This document shows positions 1 through 11,142 of a stretch of 64,000 bases of DNA, one piece after another. The notes beneath the pieces were generated by a model. The model was given only the letters and a program-made list of their open reading frames with translations. It had not been told where the DNA came from and searched no databases. The stretch comes from Paratinospora sagittata (lineage: Eukaryota; Streptophyta; Magnoliopsida; Ranunculales; Menispermaceae), in contig CM069596.1 in the NCBI GenBank assembly GCA_035771175.1, positions 9,412,001 to 9,476,000 on the forward strand. The letters run 5' to 3'. A program made the translations under genes and the position numbers. Numbering within the stretch: position 1 is the first letter of the stretch; each line of letters starts with the position of its first letter.

Positions 1-431
1 ATAATATAACAATTAAAAAATTAGACTTTATTTTTTTAAGATATATATTATGCCTTCAAATTTTGGATAGAAAAAATGTGAAAATTCTAGTACAAGTCCC
101 TTTTTTTTTTTTTAGCTTATAAGTCAAGTTACCAAGCATTGTCTTAAACCAATTACGTTTTTCTTTTAACCTATAAAAGCCTTTTTCATTTTTAGCACCC
201 ATTTTCAATACATAGCCCATTATTTACGTTAGATGTCCTTAAATCACGCATCAATACATGATTCAAAAGCATTTAACATACATTAATTATAAAAGTGTGT
301 CTTAAAATTATGTGTTGAAATCTGTACACTTATCAATATCATTTTCCAAAGTTTAATTTTATTTGTTGTATTGTGTCGCATTTATCCGATATCCTCAAAT
401 ATTTTGTGTCTAATAAAACTTACATTAACAG
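1..431. other. AT-rich flank, no gene seen
   Basis: This AT-rich stretch has several poly(T) runs. I looked for the missing first exon of the C2-domain gene (a short exon that normally encodes the first beta strand) on the + strand and did not find it. It probably lies left of the window or has been lost. The last bases before 432 form a good splice acceptor (ttaacag). Confidence 0.5.
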
Positions 432-497
432 GGAAGATGGATCCTTATGCTTTTCTCATTTGTCGTACTCAAGAACAGAAGAACATTGTTGCTTCAG
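432..497 (+). CDS. C2-domain gene, exon with Ca2+-binding loop 1
   Basis: The exon follows the acceptor ttaacag and reads KMDPYAFLICRTQEQKNIVAS. This is the conserved second strand and first Ca2+ loop of plant C2 proteins, where the Asp of MDPY is a calcium ligand. It ends in phase 1 at ...GCTTCAG before GTCCAT, a weak donor compared with the usual GTAAGT. The next exon of the same protein is 32.6 kb downstream, beyond the nested transposons. Confidence 0.75.
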
Positions 498-1052
498 GTC
501 CATCTCACACTTTCACTCTCTTTCTCTCTCTCATTGCTATTTTGTTAACTTCAATAATCTAACTAGTTTAATCTTTTATTATAATGCACACTTGGGATGT
601 TCATACCAAAATAAAGAAAGACCAAAACTTGCTAGGAGTATTTATAAGTTCCTCCTTAAGGTTGCCCCAATGTGTAAGTTGGTTTTACTAGAGCTTAAAA
701 ATGTGAGACTTGGTTGTTTTTCTCTTTTCTTTTCTTTTTCTTTTTTTTGTCAATGTGAGACTTGGTTAGAAATCATAAACTTAAAAGGTGGGTCTAATAG
801 GTGATTAAAAACCCTTAGAATAGATTAAGCAATCATTAACACCGTTCCTCATGTGCAATCCTATTTTTCACATGACATGATTGATAAATGTCAAATATGC
901 AAATGGTGACCATGTAAATGACAACAAAGAAATTTGAACCTAAGACTTCTCATTAAACCATAGCTTTACAATATACCCCTTACCCTTAAGTATTCTCATT
1001 GTCACACATCATACAAGAGTCGGCTTTGATACTAATTATCATAGACCTTTTC
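498..1052. other. Start of the C2 intron, with PBS-like remnant
   Basis: This is AT-rich intron sequence with a pyrimidine-rich run near 700-750. Near 925-950 the - strand has a GGTTCAAAT B-box-like motif that could be a SINE scrap, but no convincing A box is at the right spacing. At 1022-1034 the - strand reads tagtatcaaagcc, a decayed tRNA-Met-type primer binding site next to the LTR fragment that starts at 1053. No coding sequence is seen. Confidence 0.4.
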
Positions 1053-1759
1053 TGTTGCGACCCCTCTTTGGGTGACGTTATGACTAGTACAGTACCCCAA
1101 ATAATGTCACTACACGACAAAACCTAAGGCACTGATAAGCCTCCCACAAAAATACTAATCCAAATACCTGATAAACACAATATACAACCTGTATATGACA
1201 ATTATAATTGAACCAAAATTAAATCCATCATCCATAATTAGGCATGATCATATCCATCCTGTATACGACATGGTTCAACATTTAATCTAAACATCTACCA
1301 GAAGATAACAAGAGTCTATCAACCCAAGTTTTTCATATACAATCTATCTACAACCCACGCATCTATGTGATATTTATACATGTATACTATGATAGTTATA
1401 TACAAGTCTAAATAAAACAAATGAACCAAAATATACAAAATTGTACCCAAGTCCCCAAGATCTAAACCTACATCCAAAAAGAAGGAGAAGAAGGCCATGC
1501 AAACGATCAAGCCTTGCCTTTCCCTTTCGGATCAAAACCTTAGAAAATAGAAAAATGGGGTGAGCTCAACTAGCTCAATGAATAATTCTCACAATAATCT
1601 CTACAAATGCATTTATAAAATATGTATACCATTGAAATAACATTTATAAACACAAATGCATCAATTGACGTATTACATACGTGATTCGAACTAATCATAT
1701 CATTTTGTGCATCATTTTTATAAAAATCAAATATGCAGACGCCTCACAAAGAGGACATG
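1053..1759 (-). mobile_element. Gypsy LTR fragment (outer part)
   Basis: The fragment starts TGTTGCGACCCC on the + strand and has the landmarks of the gypsy LTRs elsewhere in this window: a GACGTTATGAC-type block, a block like 'aaatggggtgagctcaactagctcaatgaat', and a final part like 2344-2380. The decayed PBS at 1022-1034 implies it is the 5' LTR of a - strand element whose inner part has been lost. It stops abruptly where a second LTR starts at 1760. Confidence 0.5.
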
Positions 1760-4700
1760 TGTCACGACTCACTATCTGTGACGTCATGACCGGCACGGAA
1801 CCTCGGGTATATCCTTCCTCGATATCCCCGTCAGCCTTTTAATAACACACCATAATCTCAATAATCAACATCAAAATACATGGACAATAATAGATCATCA
1901 ATGTAAAAGCATACCCAAATGACAACCATAATTTTTTTTTTTTAAGTCCATAATGTTCAAAATATTCTAAATCCTACTTAATCATAAATTACAACCCATC
2001 TATGTGTTAAGTACAAGAATTAGGTGTTACATAATACAATTTATCAAAATAAATGCGGAAAAATACTAAATGCCTGCATCACAAAAGTGTAGGGAAAATG
2101 CTTGCAGCTAAGCTTTTCCCTTCCCCTTCCTATCTGAACCTGAAAGGATAAGAGTGAAGAGTGAGCTACAACAATCTCAATGAATGTTTTTTACAAGTGG
2201 CAACATATATATGTATTTATGTAAAACATTGTAAGATCATTAAAACCATTTAAATATCATGGGCACAAATAAGATTACATACATGTTCAATATAATGCAT
2301 CATGTCATATACAAAACAATGCATATCATTTATAAACATGCTCATGCAGTCTTAACACCTCTTGAGTAAGAATCAATACAAGGGCCTGAGTGCGCGACAC
2401 TCATTACCCGATTGACCTCTTACCCGTATTATATTAGAATCCCTGGGATGGTATAAACCATAGGATCCGCCCACCAAGACAAGTATTATGCTTAAGCGAA
2501 TCCTAACATACATAACCCATAGAAATCCTCTACTAGGTCCACAATTAGGGATCACCACTAGACTTACGAGATTCCTTGAAGAAAACTCCAACTAGGAGAC
2601 TCTACCCGATTTCTAACCCTATTAGACTATGCTCAAATACATTTTATGAGACATTAAATCATGCATACTACAATAGATATGCATTTAAAACACATTTCTA
2701 TACTACAATGCCACATATAGAAACCAACAAGTAAATAAACACTCACAACTTGATTGGCTAGACTTAGCTAATCTAATCCAATCCACAAGAAAGCACTAGA
2801 ATGACCACAATCACCCCAAGCACCTCAATCCCCAATTGGCCTATTTAGGTTGTCAAGATAACACGTGTATTTACTTCCCCCATTGGCCAATAGGTTCAGA
2901 CCGGCGCATTATCCATCACTAATCCTTCCACCCGTTATTCCTCAGTGCTTCGGAAAGTCCTTACCATGAAGTATCAATCCAAGTACTCTAATGACACATT
3001 TTCTCGAAGAATCATGTAAATGGAAAGAAGACAAATGCCAAAGTATTTAATCCAAATCCAAAATACTCAAGGCAATACTATGCATATAAATCCATATTTG
3101 TCATGATCATAAATACTATGCACATATACAATAAAATGCATATTGTTCAACACATCAATTTTATATAAATAAAATGCCATAAACGGAGAAATAGAGTGAG
3201 AAATACTCACAATTATTCCAGAAGTCAATAACTCAACCTATACAACCTCTAATTAGATCAATCTCAATCAACGTCTTGAAATAAACATTATTCATACAAT
3301 GATGATCAAACGCAAGTCTACACATACACCATGCCTAATTTCTCAGGTAAAGGTCTCTACATAGTCAATTAGGCCAATTACACCATTCACCATCCCAAAT
3401 CATGTAGAATCATCATAATTCGTCAAAACCCCCAATTCTACACCACAGGCACAATATACAATACTTATGCCTAAAATTAGGGTAAAATCTCTACAAGGCC
3501 ATATTGGGTCAATTACACTAATCATCCCTTCAAACCAAATGGAATCATCAATTATCATCATGAATCATTAAAACTCATCCAAATACATAACATAAGCCAC
3601 ATGCACACCATTTGGAGAGCTACAAGTCCACTTTCTAGGATTTGGGTCAAATACATGGCTTCACATGTAAACACCTTTAATAATTGAATTAGAAACATTA
3701 ATTACACTTCTAATTCAATGCACTGTTCGGATGTAACAAACTGCCAACAAAAATATCCAATAACCATATTAACCATTCAGATTCAAGAATATCAAGAGAA
3801 AAACCTTCTGTCCAAAATTGAGCTAAATCCAACGATAGATCAAAGAGATATGCCTCTTTGATGAAGACAACTCTAATCAGACGGTTTCTCATCTCCTGCT
3901 GCGAATACTTGAGCTCAGATGATTATATCTCACAAAATACTCCTTCAGTCAACATCTGAACCGATCATAACGCAAAACGATCAGTTTTGAACCATCTTGT
4001 GAAATATCAGATCAATCCACCAGTAGATTTGGCAGATCCAATAGTTTGATCTAAATTGTGCGAGAAATTCAGATTTTCCAACCAGCTGTGTTGGGAAGGT
4101 TATATCTCTTAGCAGAAAACTTTGATCAAGATATCTACGATCTCCACCGACCAGAATGAAGAACCATTAGAGATGAACTGGTTGAAAATTTTTCAGCTTG
4201 ATCCAACCATGGATCTAAGAAATCCAATCTTTGATGAAAAACGCTATTGAGATCTTTCCTCCAAGCAACTCTCTCTCTCTCTTTCTCTTATCTTCTTTTT
4301 TCTCTCAACTTTCTCACCCTCAAGGATGTCCAAAAGAGAGAATGAGAGCACTTGACACTTGTTTGCACTCCCATGCCCAACTTGCCATGTGTTGGTCTCA
4401 AGTTCCCACTAGTTAACCATGTGTCACTTAGTCAATCTCATTCTCTCATGTATCTTAATGTCCAATCATCCATTAACAACCACTTTTTTTTTATTTTTTT
4501 TATTTTCATTTTCCTTTATTCAATCAAGTCAAACACATATTAATTCATGGTCCAATGGGCCCATGCATAAATAATAACACATACATTATATTTTTATTTA
4601 ACATGGCCCATATACAATTTATAATCCACGCGTTTATATTAATATGACCCATTTCCAATTTATAATGCATACAATCATATACAATTTCATGCAAATACAT

Positions 4701-4806
4701 ACAAATACATAAACTTACCCCAAAGAATGGAGAAAATATGTATACGACCACATGGAGTTGGGTAATGACATTGGCAATACGTAAGATAAACTCTAGGGTC
4801 GTTACA
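1760..4806 (-). mobile_element. Gypsy long LTR, about 3 kb
   Basis: The LTR starts TGTCACGACTC and ends GGGTCGTTACA, close to the ends of the G1 and G2 LTRs (TGTCACG...GTTACA). It shares their internal order of motifs: GACGTCATGACCGGCAC near the start, a GAGTGAGCT block, and a 'cattacccgattgacc' block at 2400. Just outside the right end, tcttccaat on the + strand looks like a decayed polypurine tract, so this may be the 3' LTR of a - strand element now lacking its body. No 5-bp target duplication is visible (acatg left, tcttc right), so the outer ends are probably truncated or rearranged. Confidence 0.55.
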
Positions 4807-4886
4807 TCTTCCAATAAACCAAATTATCTACTTTTGATGATTAATTCTTATATAGTTCTTTAACCTTTGTACATGAGTCTTGTCGG

Positions 4887-5026
4887 TGTGAATAATGCAA
4901 AAAAAAAAAGAATGTTAGGGTTTCATTATTGACTAAAAAAAAGAAGTACAAGAGAAAATAACTATAGCTTATATATCTACAAAAAGATAAAGTCAATTAC
5001 TATATTATACCTAATATATAAATACA
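4887..5026 (-). repeat. Copia A 3' LTR
   Basis: This LTR of about 140 bp runs from TGTGAATAATG to AATACA on the + strand. It matches 32971-33052 over the block gggtttcattattgact and the block agtacaagagaaaat. A polypurine tract for - strand replication follows at about 5027-5050. Confidence 0.6.
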
Positions 5027-5034
5027 CTAATATT

Positions 5035-5704
5035 TTCCCTCAAACTCAAGATACGACTGCAAGAAATATCGAGAGTTTATCAACAAGAACTCTAAATCAC
5101 TAATTAGAATATGACTTCATGAAAAACTATGAGAGCTACGAGGATGAAGAGTCAAAGGGCAATAGAATAGTGCCATTCTGGAGATGATTTTGTGAGGTGG
5201 CAAGCAATCTCAATGTGCTTAGTTTTTCATGAAAGACTGAATTGTGGGCAATCTAAATGACACTCTTATTATCACAATACATAAGTACAAGAGTGATAAG
5301 AGTAACTCCCATATTTGCAAGCAACCAATGTAACCGTACTATCTCAGACATGGTAGATGTCATAGCAAGATACTCAGCCACTGTTGAAGATCAGGAAACA
5401 ACAGATTGCTTCTTGCTCTTCCATGAAATAAAAGAGTCGTCTAAGAAGATACATAAACCTGTAATGGAACTTACGATCTCTATGATCACTTGCCCAATTT
5501 GCATTAAAGTCTACACGAAGCTCCAAAGTAGATGAAGATGGAAATAAAAGACTTTGATGCATTACTCGAAGATACCGAAGAATACAAAGAACAATAGCCC
5601 ATTGAATAGTAGTAGGAGAGACAACAAATTGGCTAACATGGACCACATATACAATATATGGTCGTGTAATAGATAGATAAACCAAACTATCGACAATAGT
5701 ACGA
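5035..5704 (-). pseudogene. Copia A RNase H remnant
   Basis: Read on the - strand, 5704 to 5374 gives motifs of the copia RT-RNase H junction: LYRTIVDSLVYLSITRP, VHVSQFV, ILRYLR and NANWASDHRDR. These match the family pattern YRxLVGSLxYLxxTRPD...DADWAGxxxDRR. The catalytic Asp of the DADW motif is changed (NANW). Further left the frame is lost, but FHEKLSTLRL-like pieces of the conserved 'VFHERTKHIEID' region can be read. The element is interrupted at 5705 by Copia B, and the same protein resumes at 11143. Confidence 0.7.
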
Positions 5705-5709
5705 TAAAG

Positions 5710-6040
5710 TGTTGGAAACATAGTGAGCACACAAACTCTAAACAAGAAAAATATTGAAGAAGGAGAAGGACTTGAACTTGTGCACTTTGCTTGATTTGAA
5801 AATGAGAATTACATGAGGTATTTATAGAACCCCACCTAGGCAAATACAATAAACGCATACATGAATCTTCACATGCATGAACCACTAAGTTCATGGATCA
5901 TACTATCCTAAGAACATACATGTATTCATTAACTTCTAGATACATTCATAAACCTATTAAATATGTTCACATCAAGATACATTCACTATAAAGTTTCCAA
6001 ATGAATCATGTTTACTATAAATATATGTTAATTTCTAACA
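5710..6040 (-). repeat. Copia B 3' LTR
   Basis: This is the left LTR of Copia B, TGTTGGAAACATAG to TTAATTTCTAACA. It differs from the right copy by a modest number of substitutions and small indels, including a duplicated 'gaacctattaaa' type segment, so the insertion is not very recent. The TSD TAAAG precedes it at 5705-5709. Confidence 0.9.
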
Positions 6041-6114
6041 TCCCCCCCTTTAAACATGATTCATGCACTTCAAAAATCTAACTTAATCTTTGACATCCCC
6101 CCTGAAGTTAGGCT
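6041..6114 (-). promoter_or_regulatory. Copia B polypurine tract region
   Basis: On the - strand the sequence next to the 3' LTR is a purine run ending aaaggggggga, the usual plus-strand primer site of LTR retroelements. A second G-rich run (aggggggatgtc) lies about 45 bp upstream. Confidence 0.55.
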
Positions 6115-6843
6115 TTAAACAACTCCAAGTGCATGTTTGAGCTTCGCTTTTGTGAAAATGTCGGCCACTTGATCTTGAGTCTTGCAATACTTGATCATAA
6201 CATCACCATTTTTTACTAAATCTCTGATGAAATGATACTTGATTATGATATGCTTACTTTTGCCATGAAAGACTGGATTTTTGGTAAGAGCAATGACGGA
6301 TTTGTTATCACAAAACAAAGTTGTCGCTTTGACTGGAGCTTGCTTGAGCTCTTCTAACACCCATCTCAAGCAAAGTGCTTGACAACCCGCTGTTGCCAAA
6401 GAAAAATATTCTGCTTCGGCTGTGGAAAGAGCTACACTTGTTTGCTTCTTCGAGGCCCATGAGATTGCACTAGAGCCAATGTTGAAAACATAACCAGAAG
6501 TGTTCTTGCAATCATTATAACTTCCACCCCAATCACTATCACTGTAACTAACCAAACATGGTTGATCAACCTTCTCATAGTGCATGCCATGATCCACTGT
6601 GCCAGGAACATACCTTAGAAGTCTTTTACCAGCTTCCCAATGACTTCTCTTCGGTGCTTCCATGAATCTGCTGATCATGCTAACTGCAAAAGTGAGATCT
6701 GGTCTTGTTGCAATTAAATACATGAGGCTTCGATATAGGGCTACATCAACAAAAGGATCATCTTCATTATCTTTCTTTAACTTTAGGCCAAATTCCATAG
6801 GAGTCCCTATGGGCTCTGCACCGTCCAGCTTGAATGGCTTCAA
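6115..6843 (-). pseudogene. Copia B RT connection and RNase H
   Basis: This 242-codon open stretch carries the copia RNase H domain, which degrades the RNA strand of RNA/DNA hybrids during reverse transcription. Motifs in order are SLMYLIATRPDLTFAVSMIS, SYSDSDWGGSYND (catalytic Asp), KNTSGYVF, SWASKKQTSVALSTAEAEY (catalytic Glu), LFCDNKSVIAL (catalytic Asp) and DQVADIFTK. It is the best preserved part of Copia B and keeps the usual catalytic residues. The frame upstream (RT) is broken, so no full polyprotein can be made. Confidence 0.85.
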
Positions 6844-6891
6844 TAAGTCATTTGCATACTTCTTTTGAGATATGAAGATGCCTTCTTGACT

Positions 6892-7503
6892 TTACTTCAC
6901 CTCAATTCCAAGAAAGAAATGGAGAAGACCCATATCCGTCATCTCAAACTCATTCATCATTGAGTTCTTAAAATCATCACACATATGTCCATTGTTGCCC
7001 GTAAAGATCATCACATCATCATATAAGCAAAACAATAAGAATATCGCCATTGTTACCTTTTTAATGTAAAGCATATGCTCATATGGACATTTCTTGAAGC
7101 CATTCGTTAGGAAGTAGTGGTCGATCTGGCTGTACCACGCTCGAGGAGCTTGTTTCAGCCCATTGAGTGTTTTCTTCAATTGACACATTTCTTCCCCTTT
7201 CTTGACATAGCTGAGAGGTTGATCAATATAAACCTCTTTTTCAAGAACTCCATCTAGAAATGCCGATTTGACATCCATTTGATGAATGCTCTAGCCATGT
7301 TGTCCTGCTAAAGCAAGGACTAACCAGATTGTTTCAAGGCGTGCAATAGGAGCAAAAACTTCTTGGTAGACAATTCCATGTTTTTTCATGTAGCCTTTCC
7401 CCACGAGTCGTGTTTTATACTTTTCAACTTCTCTTTGTGAATTTAACTTGGTTTTGTAAATCCACTTAACCCCAATGATTTTGTTTTCCTTTTGGAAGCT
7501 CAA
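6892..7503 (-). pseudogene. Copia B reverse transcriptase
   Basis: Two - strand open stretches, 7503-7291 and 7278-6892, carry the copia RT. The first has WIYKTKLNSQREVEKYKTRL and VGKGYMKKHGIVYQEVFAP. The second has MDVKSAFLDGVLEKEVYIDQP, LKKTLNGLKQAPRAWYSQID and the active-site region CLYDDVMIFTG, where the family has YVDD. Here one residue before the Asp pair has been lost or changed. The stop between the two stretches (TAG at the 'W' of the AGQHGW motif) and one before the RNase H part make this a pseudogene. Confidence 0.8.
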
Positions 7504-8047
7504 CTAGCTCCCAAGTTTCATTTCTTTGTATGGAATCAATTTCTTGATTCATTGTTTGTCTCCACTTTGCATGTTGTGAGGCTTATTCAAAAGTGATTGG
7601 ATCAGCATCAACAAAGAGAACAAAATTTGTCAAATCATCATCTGACATTGCCCTTGTTGAGTCATATATATATATCAGAAGTGCTTTTGATTTTTCTTAG
7701 AGGAGAGTCATCATCACTTGAAGAAGATGATGATGATGAAGATGAAGATGAAGATGAAGATGAGGATGGATCATTCATGTTGTCACGATTGTCATTCTGA
7801 CTTTCTGGTTCTTCTTCATTTATGACAATTGATTTTTGTTTGGCGTTTTCATCCCAATTCCAAGACTCTTCTTCATTGAACAAAACATCTCGACTTATGA
7901 TAGTCTTCTTGGTGACAGGATTGTATAACTTGTAGGGTTTAAAATTTTCACTATAGTCAACAAGTATACACTTCTCAGATTTGTCATAAAAAAGTGTTTG
8001 GCATTCCTCTAGCTTTCAACATACTTCTCGCTAGCTCCATGATGGCT
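7504..8047 (-). pseudogene. Copia B integrase-RT linker with Ser/acidic repeat
   Basis: This is the hypervariable linker between integrase and RT. At 7662-7883 (- strand) it encodes a run of about 19 Ser followed by DDDSPLRK. On the + strand this appears as a gatgaa trinucleotide repeat at 7721-7770. The conserved PLRRSTR-type motif after the acidic run matches the linkers of plant copia polyproteins. Frames are broken on both sides. Confidence 0.55.
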
Positions 8048-8545
8048 CTATTTTTTTCTTTCAACAACTCCATTTTGCTGGGGAGCATACTGAACAGTGA
8101 GTTGGTGTCGAATGCCATGCTCATTCAAGAAATCTGAGAGTGCAACATACTCTCCACCATGATCAGAACGTAAGGTCTTGATTTTGTAACCGCATTCATT
8201 TTCAACCATGGATTTGAAGATTTTGAAGTGCTTATGAACTTCTGATTTTTCCTTCAAAAAATAAATTCAGGTTTTTCTGCTATAATCATCAATGAATGTA
8301 AGAAAATATCAATTACCTCCAAGAAATGTTGTTTGCATTGGTCCACATAGATTTGTGTGAACTAGCTCAAGAAACCTTTATGCTCTACATGTACTTTTGT
8401 TTGGAAAGGACTCTCGATGTTCTTTTCCAAGTGCACACCCTTCACAGACGTGATCGGGTTGGTGAATGTCCGGCATTCTACTCACCATGTGATGCTTGTA
8501 CATATGAGTAAACGTTTTAAAACTCAAATGTCCAAACCGCAAATG
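8048..8545 (-). pseudogene. Copia B integrase core remnant
   Basis: On the - strand, 8257-8048 reads SEVHKHFKIFKSMVEN, LRSDHGGEYVALSDFLNEHG and YAPQQNGVVERKK. These hold the second Asp (RSDxGGEY) and the Glu (NGVVER) of the DDE integrase core. The first part of the core, to 8545, is frame-broken. The enzyme inserts cDNA into the host genome. This copy could not do so as it stands. Confidence 0.75.
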
Positions 8546-9238
8546 TCATAGCCATGATGGGTCTTTCATAATTATACTAAAACAAGAAAGCGTTTTAGTT
8601 CTGATCTTCAAGGGTAACATCTTGTTATGTGTCATCTTCACCTTAGCAACAAGAGTATTGCTCTTATCCTTGATCTCACATGCATCATTGTCAAACTTGG
8701 CATTATATTGCTTCAAAAGCAATTGCCCAACATGAAGAAGATTGCGTTTGAGGCCAGGGACAAAGAAAACATTAGAAATATGTTTTGTACCTCTCTTGGT
8801 ATTCACTAAAATGTCACCGCTTCCTTTGCCTTGAAGCCTTTTGTCATCTCCCGTTCTGACTTCACTTTGGATAGATTTGTCCAAAGTTACAAATGTTTTT
8901 CGGTTCCCCGTCATGTGGTTACTGCAACCACAATCAAGATACCAAATTTCATCTTGATCATCCTCTTGTGTGGTGGCATAGGTAAGAAACATTGCTCATT
9001 CATCATGGTCTTGGCTTTTCCCTTGCATGAACACAGTCTGATCATCATTCTTCTTTCCCTAGAATTCATATTGATAGTCCCCAAACTTGTTGCAATTGTA
9101 GCATTAAACCTGCTTCTGATTATGGTCCCTTCCTCTATTGCTTATGCGTCCTTGTCCTCTTCCTCTTCTAGATGAGTTATATGAAGTGTCATCTTTTTGT
9201 TGCTCATGTTGGCTTTGTTGGCTTCCTTGACTCCTTCC
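8546..9238 (-). pseudogene. Copia B protease, gag-pre-integrase and zinc knuckle
   Basis: The - strand stretch 8992-8546 reads IWYLDCGCSNHMTG, the aspartic protease motif, where the usual DSG is DCG. It continues through the gag-pre-integrase pattern (LKRNLLHVGQLL). Upstream, near 9060-9110, CYNCNKFGDYQYEF is a zinc knuckle that has lost its His and last Cys (family CX2CX4HX4C). A stop separates the knuckle from the protease. A gag-linked Arg/Gly-rich stretch (GRRGGHKNRG) lies at 9239-9270. Confidence 0.7.
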
Positions 9239-9521
9239 TCATCCACGGTTTTTGTGACCTCCCCTTCTTCCTCTAGAACATCCTCTGAAAGATGCTTGTG
9301 TTTGGAATGCTTGCTCTAAAGGAGTAGAGTCAAATTGTTTGAACCAAAGTTCATAAGACTGTAATGATCCCATCAAGCTTTCCGAAGACATTGTAGAAAG
9401 GTCTTTAGATTCTTTTATTGCAACAAAAATGTACTTGAACTTTCGAGACATGTTTTGAAGAATCTTTTCAACAACTCTTTGATCTTCAATATTTTCACCA
9501 TTTTGCCTCATCTGGTTCACT
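9239..9521 (-). pseudogene. Copia B gag, C-terminal half
   Basis: The - strand reads NQMRQNGENIEDQRVVEKIL and SRKFKYIFVAIKESKDL, the UBN2/gag domain of copia capsid proteins. The upstream part of the same gag is displaced to 10380-10800 by the solo LTR at 9527-10374. The joint falls within the conserved 'RIIAIVNQMR' segment. Confidence 0.75.
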
Positions 9522-9526
9522 ATGGC

Positions 9527-10374
9527 TGTTAATGCTGAATTTGACCAACACCGAATTTATTGGTTTGTTTAGGAGACTTGTCGACCTGAGATCGTGAGTC
9601 ACCGAAATCTGAGACAGTACGAACGAAAAGAAATAAAGCTCTCGTAAGGAACACTGGTGGGGTGCCGGCCAAAGATCCTCCAATGCCTAAGTCAGTGCTT
9701 GTTTCAATAAGAAATCTTGTACAGGATTTAGGGTGTGTAGTTTTTCATACCTTTTCAAGGAAAATAATGGGTTATTTATAGGAGAGGTCTTCTGGACGGA
9801 ATGGCTAGCTGCCCCTTAGGCATGTGTCACGTGTCGATTCCCGATTAGTTGATAGTAGGCATGATGAGCTGTCAAGCTCATCTGCGCCGAGATTATAGGT
9901 TTCCCCATTCCAGATGAAGTAAGTCTCATCCCAAGCTGCAGATTGTAGTTTATCCCTGATTTGTCATAACTGTCGTATACGTTTCGATCCCGAATATCTC
10001 TGGATCCTCTCCGGGTTGTACTAGAAAACGTTTACACTGAGATTGGCCTCAGCGTCGCTTCCTTATTAAACCGAGGTATCAGAAATCCGAGCTATCGATG
10101 ACCGAATATCCCGAAAGTCTACATCGGATCTCTTCTTGACTAGATGGGCGTGGGCTGAGCTGTCGTTCCTTGGATGTTCTGGCTTTCCATCCTTCGTGTT
10201 CAGAATACACAATGGGACAATAACTCGGTCAGGCCGAGCTACTGTCATTTAGTGTTTACCGCTCTTTTTGGTCGTCAGACCCGGGTGTTGCTTATTTTGA
10301 CCCGGACATCGCCAGCTCAGCCTCTAAATGGACCCGTTTGCCAGCTCGTGGCGTGCCGAGCTAATGGTCCAACA
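9527..10374 (-). mobile_element. Solo LTR inside Copia B gag
   Basis: This 848-bp sequence is TG...CA-bounded (TGTTAATGCTGAA to GCTAATGGTCCAACA) and flanked by the perfect 5-bp duplication ATGGC at 9522-9526 and 10375-10379. Removing it and one ATGGC restores a continuous gag reading. It is richer in G+C than its surroundings and has no PBS, polypurine tract or coding sequence, so it is a solo LTR. Its order of motifs (ttgaccaacacc near the start, a 'ctcgtaaggaacactggt' block) recurs at 33431-34178. Strand is a guess. Confidence 0.85.
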
Positions 10375-10379
10375 ATGGC

Positions 10380-10807
10380 AATGATCCGATTGAAGTAATC
10401 TTCAACAGTTTCTGAGTCTTTCATACGTATGGTGTTAAACTCACTACGTAGAGATTGTAATCTCACCATTTTCACCTTATCTTCTCCCTTGTATGTATTG
10501 TAGAGAGTATCTCATGCTTGCTTTGCTAAAGTGGTAGTGGAAATCCTCTCGAACACCGCTTTGTCTGCTACTTGAAAGATGAAGTAAAACGCCTTGTTGT
10601 GTTTCTTTCGATTCTTCTTCAACTTGTTGCCTTGTTATTGGGTGAAACCAACTTGATTTTCTGGTTTAACATAGCCATTCTCGACTATGTCCCACAAGTC
10701 TTGTGACTTGTACAACACCTTCATCTGAATACTCCATTGAGTATAGTTAGGGCTGCAACATGTTGTTGTTGGAAGCCATTTAGACCAACCTTGCTCCGAT
10801 ACCACTT
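10380..10807 (-). pseudogene. Copia B gag, N-terminal half, and PBS
   Basis: On the - strand a start MASNNN follows the PBS (10789-10804). After a one-base frame change comes NYTQWSIQMKVLYKSQDLWD, the classic copia gag N-terminus. A stop interrupts the region after ENQVGF. Near 10380-10420 the segment DSETVEDYFNRI is legible and joins the C-terminal half at 9521 once the solo LTR is removed. Confidence 0.75.
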
Positions 10808-11137
10808 TGTTGGAAATGTAGTGAGCACACAAACTCTAAACAAGAAAAATATTGAAGAAGGAGAAGGACTTTAACTTGTGCACTTTGCTTGATTTAAAAA
10901 TGAGAAATACATGAAGTATTTATAGGACCCTACCTAGGAAAATACAATAAATGCATACATGAACCACTAAGTTCATGGATCACATTATCCTAGGTACATA
11001 CATGTATTCATTAACTTCTAGATACATTCATGAACCTATGAAACATGAACCTATTAAATATGTTCACATCAAGATATATTCACTATAAAGTTCCCAAATG
11101 AATCATGTTTACTATAAATATAGGTTAATTTCTAACA
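10808..11137 (-). repeat. Copia B 5' LTR
   Basis: This is the right LTR of Copia B, TGTTGGAAATGTAG to TTAATTTCTAACA, paired with 5710-6040. The TSD TAAAG follows at 11138-11142. The tRNA-Met PBS adjoins it at 10789-10804. Confidence 0.9.
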
Positions 11138-11142
11138 TAAAG

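Larger units (their letters stand above)
5710..11137 (-). mobile_element. Copia B: complete-length copia with LTRs and TSD
   Basis: This is a full-length - strand Ty1/copia element. LTRs at 5710-6040 and 10808-11137 are about 330 bp each, start TGTTGGAAA and end TTTCTAACA. The target duplication TAAAG is at 5705-5709 and 11138-11142. The PBS (TGGTATCGGAGCAAGG, - strand, 10789-10804) fits tRNA-Met, and a purine tract (aaaggggggga, - strand) adjoins the left LTR. In - strand order the body holds gag, protease, integrase, RT and RNase H, each with several frameshifts or stops. It sits inside the RNase H gene of Copia A. A solo LTR (9527-10374) later entered its gag. Confidence 0.9.

Noticed and set aside
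1..431. First exon of the C2 gene upstream of 432
   Set aside because: I looked for the short N-terminal strand motif (GxLEVxxxxAKGL) in the three + frames and did not find it, so it is not annotated.
4231..4416. Open frames with Leu/Phe-rich peptides in the gypsy LTR
   Set aside because: They are LTR sequence with a CT microsatellite, with no start context or family match.
7597..7800. Open frame on the + strand encoding a long Asp/Glu run
   Set aside because: It is the antisense of the Ser-rich linker in the Copia B polyprotein; the trinucleotide repeat makes it look protein-like on both strands.
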